A program made the translations under genes and the position numbers. The notes below the pieces were generated by a model. That model saw only the letters and a program-made list of their open reading frames with translations, was not told where the DNA came from and made no database searches. DNA of 64,000 nt from Macrotrachela quadricornifera (taxonomy: Eukaryota; Rotifera; Eurotatoria; Philodinida; Philodinidae): the NCBI GenBank assembly GCA_022393335.1, contig JAJEKB010021016.1:832938-896937 (forward strand). Reading direction: 5' to 3'. This document shows positions 56,661 to 64,000 of the stretch, in pieces. The first letter of the stretch is position 1. Every line of letters begins with the position of its first letter.

Positions 56661-57776
56661 GCATAACAACTTCTCGTAGATCTTTCAATTTCATTTCTTT
56701 GTTGTCAAATAACAATACAGATACAGTAACGACTCGTTATCATGTATTTCGTTTGCACCTCTAACAAATACCATCAGAATAGCTAAAACTATGATTGAAT
56801 CAAATATCGATTATTTAATGAATACTTATGACAAGTGAGTAAGTGTTACACCAGTGCACCAAATTAGGCTTAAAGCTTCTCAAAACAACTGCTGATGGTT
56901 CCAAAGTAGCACTTCCCTTTCACAAAAGCAAATAGGGAATATAACTGAGTTTCTAAAAACATTCATTGCACAGAATTCAATAAATAATACAGATTAAATA
57001 TATGTTGTAGAAGATTTTCCAATATCCTTGATAAACCGTAGGAAAAATCAAGTTTCATTTTGACAGTCGATCGAAAATTATTGAAATATACGAAGTAATT
57101 TATTTGTGTCACAATTGACACTTTGAATAGTCATATATGTTAGAAATACAACATCATTGTTGCAGTGCTAATGAAAAATCTCGAAGTAATCATTTCAACA
57201 ACTAAGAACCGAGAGGGTGGATATTTATTCTTTCCATATTAGGATTCTAAGAAAATGATTAATAAGGATGGTACTGACCGTGATAAAGACATAGATTAAC
57301 TAGCACTGGACTTCACCCAAGGAACATATCCTTTTAACTTCATTTGAAATTTATTTTTCGTTCAATTATCCCATAGAAATAAATAATTTGGGTATTTGAA
57401 TGGTTAGTTTTGTGTCTGCGATCTAAATCTCCGAATTGTTGATGATTACCAAAAAACTCACTTCAAATATATAAAATTTAGTCTGAACTTTTCGCAATTT
57501 TCTTTCAAAAACGGTTTGATGATAGTTACAATAAGGATCGTGGGTCAACGATTATGATCCATAGAGTAAATATCGAACAGGCAACATTGGGATCAATGAA
57601 TAAAGTTTCGCTTTCTCTCACGAAATAGATGAATCTGTTTTTCTGAATAGAATTCATTTATAATTTCGATAATTTATTGTTTCGGTCTTCGAAAATCAAG
57701 AAGAAGAGAATAAAAAGTCATGTTAATTATTGAAATGAAATTCTTAGTGAAAATGAGAAAGTCACTCATTTCAAAT
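56661..57776. other. Intergenic DNA downstream of the ART-receiver gene
   Basis: AT-rich; nothing was recognised. Confidence 0.35.
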
Positions 57777-59255
57777 TCAATTGAAAAGCGCAAACTTTCC
57801 TAATTCCGCATCATCTTGAGTTACTTTGATTTTATCTGGTTTTCGGATACCAAACACCTGTTCCAGTTTGTTATATGCGGATTCCTCATGACCAGTAAAT
57901 ATTAAGCAATTCTGATTGAATCCAAGTTTTCGCACTTGATACAGTAGTCGAGCACCAGCTGTACTTGGAGACGACTCATTAGTTCGCTTCATATCCGTCA
58001 CGATGCGAAATGTATCGCTACTTTTAAGTCGTTCTCCAAATTCTGAGCGAAGAAATGCTAGCGCTGACTCTGTGTTCGACTTCGGGATGAAGTGAACATT
58101 CACATAGGTTCCTTGTGTACTCGCTTTTTCCATGTGTCGTTTATTTTCCCAACTTTCGTCAAAAATATTGTCATCAACCCACAGTATGACGTATTTGCAA
58201 AAGCCCAGTTCAATCTAAAGAAGTTAAATAGATTAATCAGTGAAGTATTATAGGCGATGACTTACCTGTCTCAAATATATTTTGTTCTTCCGGATCTGTC
58301 TATCATATGTAACGTTGCATACGAGAAAGGATGAATGAGGAAGAAAAAGAACTTCATCTTCTTGATCAGCACAATTCGAAAAATATCGTATACTTCGACC
58401 AGTCAGCGACCAAATAATGAAAACGGTATTACGTTCAGTAAAATGTGACATATCCTGTCCACCTTTATCTGAACTACTGAACTGGAGCCAGGTCACGATT
58501 TCACCAGACTTATAGTCAGCTTGATCCTCTTCTTCCAATTGAATGTATCGTACCACTTCACCCCAGTAGAAATCAATATGAGAGAGACCTTTAACAAGAT
58601 AATATAAGATCATAGCTGCTCTACCTCCAACTTTGGCCTGATCCACATACAACTGGTCCTGCTTGACTAATCGTCTGGCAACAGTAGTTGCGTCTAAGTT
58701 GAGCGCTGCACTATATCCACCTGTATAGAATGCAATGGCAAAACTGTATGCCTTCGCATCATCTTCAGGAACATCGCGTTGTACGAAATACTGATATGTT
58801 TCATCACTTTTCGCATGATGCATGTCGATGTCTTCTTGCCTGTCATACTTCTTGCATGCTTCGATTAAGTTTTGAAACGAGGGACTTCTTCCTTCTCGCA
58901 TCATTTGTTCTAATGCTGGCCCAAAATCATCCTCAATCACAGCAAAATCCTCACGTTGTTCGATGAGTTGAAGTGCATTTTGATAGAGACGAGCATTCTC
59001 AAGGTAATTCTCAACAACTTCAGAGCCATGATATTGGGAGTTTGGTAATTTTTCAAAGTTAGGTATATGACCGACCGAGTGTAAGTACATTCTTTGTTTT
59101 AGCTTATATTTTTTATTTCCGAAATTTCTCTTAGCTACTTGAGCTTGTTGAAGTACATCCATATGACTATGACGGCATTGCATGCGCTTTGCCTCAGATT
59201 CTGCCATAACAAATACTTTTTTCTTTTCCTTTTGCTTTTGACCAAAAGATGCCAT
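57777..59255 (-). CDS. ADP-ribosyltransferase with C-terminal receiver-like domain, 475 aa, two exons
   Basis: Exon 1 (59255-58266, 330 codons) and exon 2 (58214-57777) join in phase 0 across a 51-bp GT-AG intron. Residues about 120-320 form an R-S-E type ART domain: Arg236 in GEVVRYIQL, SSS at 260-262 (STS motif) and EDE at 299-301 in the EDEVLFLP turn. The fold should use NAD+ to modify arginine. Residues 338-475 form a response-regulator-like domain with VILWVDDN (acidic pair 344-345), RIVTDMKR (Asp404 as possible phosphoacceptor), LIFTGHE (Thr437) and a Lys near 458-460. Unlike the domain in the ART-TPR protein, this one keeps the acidic residues, Asp, Thr and Lys. The N-terminal 60 residues are basic and helical (MASFGQKQKEKKK). 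No signal peptide is seen, so it is probably cytosolic. The partner and target are unknown. Confidence 0.8.
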
Positions 59256-60040
59256 GGTTATTTTTTTTTTTCTATAAAAAGAGGATTGAGAGAGTATATG
59301 ACACTGACTTCATTTAGAAAGACTGGTACAAGCGACTAATCGAAGATGATGATAAAGATGAAATAGATGGGTGTAACTAAGCCACTTCTTAATCTTAAGA
59401 ACCTCAATTAATTTCATGCTCATGACTAGTTATAAGAATGGTTATCAGAAGTTAAGCATTCTTCTAATAGACAAGCAATATTTGGCGAAATTAAAATATA
59501 ACAGTTTCGATAGTAATTCCGACCGAAACGCACTCAACAGAGAAAACTGTCAGCGCAATTTTTGACAGGATTAAAACTATGAAACACAATGTACTTATTC
59601 TTACTAATTACTTCAAAGCCGTGTTTGATGTATATTCGGATATATTCGGCCATTATTCTTTACTTTGAAGCATTGAACTGCAATAAGGCAATACTTCAAA
59701 GATATTGCATCTAGATATAGCTTATACATGACCTCTGATAGTCCCCGGAGACGCGTGTCACCGTAGATGGCAGGTTCCAAACTTCATTCCACATGCTACA
59801 TAAAAGCCTCAAAAGGCCATCCATCTCGATCTGTGGAGGGAGAGAGCCCAACTTTCTATCATTAAACACTTTAACACTCTCTTTCAAATCGTGTTTCACA
59901 AAAAACTCCTTCTATACCGCCCAGGCAGTAAAAATCGATAAAATAACGGTATTAAAAACTCAAACTTTCACCTTAAAAATAAAGTTTGCAAGCGTCGCCA
60001 TCTTCAAATTCTCAAATTTTTACACAAAAAATTTTTTTCG
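59256..60040. other. Intergenic DNA upstream of the ART-receiver gene
   Basis: The minus frame 59899-59711 is not recognised as protein. No repeat was identified. Confidence 0.35.
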
Positions 60041-61432
60041 TTTGAAAACGTAAGATGCGCACATAAAAAATCGAGAACTGTCTCAATTTTCGTTTGAAAG
60101 TTACCTATTTTGATGCTTCTGACTAAGCTGACTCCGAATATCACCTTTTCGTTTGAATTCCATTAAATTTTGGTAGAGAAATTCTCAAAATATAATGAGC
60201 ATAAAAAAGACGAAAAATTCCAGTCATTAGCAGAAAACTTGCAATTTCGACCGTTTGCATTCACTTTAAACCTCTGAATTTCATATATTCGGGTTCACGA
60301 TCGAAAACTGAATCTAATTATGTACTTTTAAGTCACTAAAAGAAAAAAGCTTTCTCATAAAGTTTCGACATGATTAAGCACTCGATGTGATGAGTTACTT
60401 ATCTTGTAGACCTATCTACTTCCTCATTTTGAAACTTGACTTTGATCATCATACGTTAATCGAACCGCTTTTTCAAGCTGAACAAAAGTATGCATCGCTT
60501 TTTTTTTTCTAACACGGTTTCATTATTGAGAATACTGATTTTTTTTCCAACGATAGGCGTCAATATGGGGCTTCGGCTTATATATATTGATTTTCTCAAC
60601 CAAAACTCAATTACAATGCTATATGAACAGCATATTCGAAGTCAGAATCAGAGGCTGGGTGGAATAACACATGTTTCACTAAAAAATAGTTTTCGTCAAA
60701 ATTCCACCTTGAAGGGACCAGAAGCAAAATTCTCGAAAAACGAGCTGTAAGAGTGCACAGGACAAAATTTTGACGAAAATTACTTTTAGTGAAGTATTTG
60801 TTATTCGTCTCAGTTTTTTATTCTGATTTCGAATATGGTTATTCATATAACATTGTAACTGAGTTTTGGTTGAGAAAATCAATATATATAAGCCGAAGCC
60901 CCATATTGACGCCTATCATTGGAAAAAAAATCAGTATTCTCAATAATGAAACCGTGTTAGAAAAAAAAAAGCGATGCATACTTTTGTTCAGCTTGAAAAA
61001 GCGGTTCGATTAACGTATGATGATCAAAGTCAAGTTTCAAAATGAGGAAGTAGATAGGTCTACAAGATAAGTAACTCATCACATCGAGTGCTTAATCATG
61101 TCGAAACTTTATGAGAAAGCTTTTTTTCTTTTAGTGACTTAAAAGTACATAATTAGATTCAGTTTTCGATCGTGAACCCGAATATATGAAATTCAGAGGT
61201 TTAAAGTGAATGCAAACGGTCGAAATTGCAAGTTTTCTGCTAATGACTGGAATTTTTCGTCTTTTTTATGCTCATTATATTTTGAGAATTTCTCTACCAA
61301 AAATTAATCGAATTCAAATGAAAAGGTGATATTCAGAATCAGCATAGTCAGATGCATCGGTATATGTAGCTTTCAAACGAAAATTGAGATAGTCCTGGAT
61401 TTTTTACATGTGCGTACCTTGAAAACTGCATA
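60041..61432. repeat. Large palindrome / foldback element, arms about 660 bp
   Basis: The left arm (about 60041-60705) and right arm (about 60762-61432) are inverted copies with few differences. For example, ATGGGGCTTCGGCTTATATA at 60565 pairs with TATATAAGCCGAAGCCCCAT at about 60884. The centre of about 55 bp holds CCTTGAAGGGACCAGAAGC. No transposase is seen; open frames on both arms mirror each other. Confidence 0.9.
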
Positions 61433-61880
61433 TTTTAACGCGTCATCATGCGTATTTTTATTGTATTTTACTGAGTGAGCATCACTTACTTTGCGGTAAG
61501 AAAGAGTGAATCAAATGAAATTGCACTATCAGCCAACATTATTTGTCTTAAAAGGAAAGCGCAAAAGCATTTTTTTTTCTTTCTTCCTCATGTTTACGAG
61601 TCTATCGACGCAAACCAAACCTCTCCTAACAACACGAGATGTAGGATTCGACTCGCATCATAAATGAATCTCATATTATCAAAACAACCCGAAAATAACT
61701 ATTAAAAAAAAACTTTATCAGAAGCTGCATGGGATAGTAAAAAAATTTAATTGGTCTGAATTGAAATGCGTCACCGCCGTTGAAAAAACAGATAAAAGAT
61801 AAGGGTAAACATATGAATGAATAAGACAAGTTACTACTGTCCATTTCAAAAAAAAAGAAGACGGATGGATATTTTTTAAG
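61433..61880. other. Intergenic AT-rich DNA
   Basis: No feature was recognised. Confidence 0.35.
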
Positions 61881-62320
61881 GCCCCTTCAGCTAGAGATGT
61901 ATCGAGCCCGAGACCAAGCCGAGACTCTCGGTCTCCGTTACAGGCATACTCATATTAAGCACTAACTATTGCCTATCTGGGTATTAGGAGTATCACTTTA
62001 ACTTTATTTTAACAATTAAAGTTACAGTACCGCACTTTCAAACTTTGACTTTGATTTTTCAAAGTTAAAGTGAGCTGCTGATACACCTTAAGGTCCTCAT
62101 GTGCTATATAATAGAGGTACCCTTAGGTCCTCTTGTGCTGTATACAAGTAACGCTCGTCGCTATAACTCGCTAAACCCTTGACTGAAATCAACCTAATTA
62201 GGGTGGTACTTTAAACTTTAATTAAAGTCCAAATTTTACAGTCATCAAGGAGGGTTGGCCACGGACCTGTACTTTGGAACCTTTATCATAGTTCCGAAAC
62301 TTTTGAAACTTTCCAGCTAA
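61881..62320. repeat. Degenerate element related to the hAT-like repeat at 51840
   Basis: AAGTAACGCTCGTCG...CCCTTGACTG...AACCTAATTAG (62146-62200) resembles AAGTAACGTGCATCGAGACG...CCCTTGACTG...AACTAAT (52084-52140). The preceding AGGTCCTC repeats also resemble those at 52236-52325. Ends could not be set. Confidence 0.45.
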
Positions 62321-62715
62321 TCCATTCTGAAGACACATTACAAGAACAAACTTTCTCCTTTTGTGTATACTTATTCAAAAAATCAATCTTACAACAACTG
62401 ATTAAGTTTCTAGTAAAATTGCATCCTTCACTTTATATCAAAAAAGTTCTCTAACGAAACTATTTTATCGAAAGAAACCATCTTAAATACCATAATGAAT
62501 ATTCTAAGTATCTATAATAGACAAAACGTTTTCTAATAAGACTATCTTATCGAAAGGAACTATCTTAAAGATTAAACATTATTTATATAGATTATTATGG
62601 AATCACTATTGGATGATTCAAAGAATATGTCGAATATGATATTTATTAAATATAAAAAGGAATGTATCGTATCTTCGAAGCGATTATAAAGTCGAGCTAG
62701 AATTTCCAACCAAGG
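62321..62715. other. Intergenic AT-rich DNA
   Basis: A short imperfect direct repeat (TCTAACGAAACTATTTTATC at 62451 and TCTAATAAGACTATCTTATC at 62532) is the only structure seen. Confidence 0.35.
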
Positions 62716-63770
62716 GTTTCCAAACATATGATTTGTGCACAAATCCAGAAAAGATTAATCAACTAGATTTGGATTTGAAATTTTTCACAAATCGGGTTCG
62801 CAGAAAATTTAACTGGATAGGTTCGGATCCAGAAAAGAACTTAATCGGTCGGATTTGGATCCGGGTTCGGGTCCAAAAAGCTTGGACCCGACGGACTCTA
62901 ATCCTCGCTATCATGAACGATGTTTTATGTCGTGTCAAACAAACTGATCCACAAATAGAAAAAGCACTTATCGGATCGGATAATGCAGGTTGTCATCATT
63001 CGGCAAACATATTTGTGTCAGCCAAACAAATATCAGGAAACACTAATGTAGTAATCAAATGAATTGACTTTTGTGATCCACAGGATGACAAAGATCCTTG
63101 AGATTGTTATCCTGCTGTTATTAAATCAAATGTTCGCAGATATTTAAATGAAAAATATAATGTGACTACAGTTTCTGACTTTGACGAAGCACGCCATTTA
63201 TAGAAAGAGGTCAAAGGTGTTTTTGTACTTGATTGCCGAACCGAAAATAATGAATTAAAAAGTAATACGAAGTGTATAATCAATTAGATAACGAATTTTT
63301 ATAATTTCGAATATCAAAGTTAGGATCTTTTAGTGCATCGCTCATGGAACATGGGCTCCGGTCTTTTGATGCCGTGATTACAGTTGAATCATGATCAGCC
63401 CGTTTTAAATATAGTATCTGGTAAAACCTAAGTGTTTGTTCATGAGTGAGTAGAGACAAAAAAGAGAAATCATGGATATCGACGACTGTGATGCACAAGA
63501 TGGCGTATCATTACAAAATTGTAATAAGCAAAAGATTATATATGAATACGATGTTGAGCAGGGTTACACTGCGAAATTTGTAAAATTTGGAAACTATATC
63601 AATCATACACTCATTGGTAAATATCGATGCACTGTTTAAAAAAACTTTATTGAAAGATACAGCTATGAAAATGTATCATTCGAAATCAGAAGAATTTGAA
63701 AGTCGACGATGAAACGAGATTACTTCCTCAAGGTTGGGTTTTGCTCTTACGCACGTAGGTGAAGTAAGCA
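62716..63770 (+). pseudogene. Decayed transposon-associated protein (uncharacterised animal repeat family)
   Basis: Plus-strand pieces read ILAIMNDVLCRVKQTDPQIE, GSDNAGCHHSANIFVSAKQI, IDFCDPQDDKDP, VIKSNVRRYLNEKYNVTTVS and KEVKGVFVLDCRTEN. Later come LLVHRSWNMGSG (about 63330) and DDETRLLPQGWVLLL (about 63700). I recognise this order (ADNAGCYHSAxT...RIDFxDPQGGKGPCDRxAAVxKSNVRRYxNE) as a repeat-associated protein common in invertebrate genomes; its biochemical role is not known to me. In-frame stops at 63060-63062, 63101-63103 and 63201-63203, plus frameshifts, show decay. The 5' part (62790-62900) is a GGATCCGGGTTCGG-type low-complexity tract. Confidence 0.6.
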
Positions 63771-63784
63771 CCAGATTCGAGTAA

Positions 63785-64000
63785 TTCCAGCCCGGATTCG
63801 CCCAGATAGCGTTCCAGAAGAGTTCCAAGTACAGCTTGACGAGCTCTATCCACTGGTGAAATCAAATTCCCGATAGCTCAAAACATGTTTCGGAAAAATG
63901 CAAAATACTCATTTTTTTACTATAGGAAACACGGTAACATTGAAGTATATCAAGCTCGGATTCGCGCAGAAAGCGTTCCAGAGCATTCCACACGAGTTCC
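63785..64000. repeat. Start of a repeat with period about 167 bp, cut by the window end
   Basis: GGATTCGCCCAGATAGCGTT (63794) recurs as GGATTCGCGCAGAAAGCGTT (63959), each followed by CCAGA. Only two partial copies lie in the window. Confidence 0.5.

Noticed and set aside
60490..61013. Opposed open frames on the two palindrome arms
   Set aside because: They are mirror images of the same sequence and have no protein-like features.

Overview
The window looks like nuclear DNA of a bdelloid rotifer (Rotaria- or Adineta-like). It is very AT-rich. Genes have short GT-AG introns, many of 50-70 bp, and coding capacity is low. The gene content is a bdelloid-style mix: ADP-ribosyltransferases fused to TPR or receiver-like domains, an Rnl2-type RNA ligase, a GH28 pectinase of probable foreign origin, ependymin-related and FG-GAP proteins, a divergent F-box protein, a class-A GPCR, and many decayed DNA transposons. 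The organism is inferred from this content; no marker gene is present. One 400-base assembly gap lies at 21387-21786.

Layout. 1-1.6 kb: amidase (FAAH-like) pseudogene ending at a small TIR element. 2.2-3.0 kb: three-exon secreted protein. 3.9-5.1 kb: repeat-rich secreted protein with three tandem 24-nt exons (minus). 6.1-6.6 kb: GNAT acetyltransferase. 7.1-9.4 kb: transposon graveyard (Merlin/ISXO2-like, a second TIR element, Helitron-associated remnant). 11.5-13.4 kb: receiver-ART-TPR protein. 13.9-15.0 kb: two back-to-back long palindromes, followed by a dispersed repeat found again at 43.7 kb. 15.8-16.6 kb: ependymin-related protein. 17.5-18.9 kb: GH28 polygalacturonase. 21.3-22.2 kb: gene of unknown function containing the gap. 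23.3-25.9 kb: mariner element with a second TA-flanked element nested in its left TIR. 26.9-36.0 kb: one 12-exon gene reconstructed here (about 1809 aa), with three tandem TM-ectodomain-TM modules, a seventh TM and a seven-blade FG-GAP propeller. 37.6-38.6 kb: RNA ligase. 38.9-40.1 kb: oxidoreductase relic and a TTAA-flanked element. 41.2-43.1 kb: F-box protein. 45.5-47.5 kb: two orphan coding-like exon regions (minus). 49.8-51.3 kb: GPCR. 51.8-52.8 kb: hAT-like element with a perfect 8-bp target duplication. 57.8-59.3 kb: ART-receiver gene (two exons, minus). 60.0-61.4 kb: palindrome of about 1.35 kb. 62.9-63.8 kb: decayed transposon-associated protein.

Functional reading. The genes do not form a pathway; they look like an accessory region of a bdelloid chromosome. 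Three themes stand out: cell-surface or secreted proteins (FG-GAP giant, GPCR, ependymin-related, repeat protein); NAD-dependent or nucleotide-chemistry enzymes of possible foreign origin (two ARTs, RNA ligase) plus the pectinase; and dense nested mobile DNA. The strongest candidates for something undescribed are the giant multi-module membrane protein and the pair of ART proteins carrying receiver-like domains at opposite ends. All homology statements rest on motif recognition by eye, without searches.
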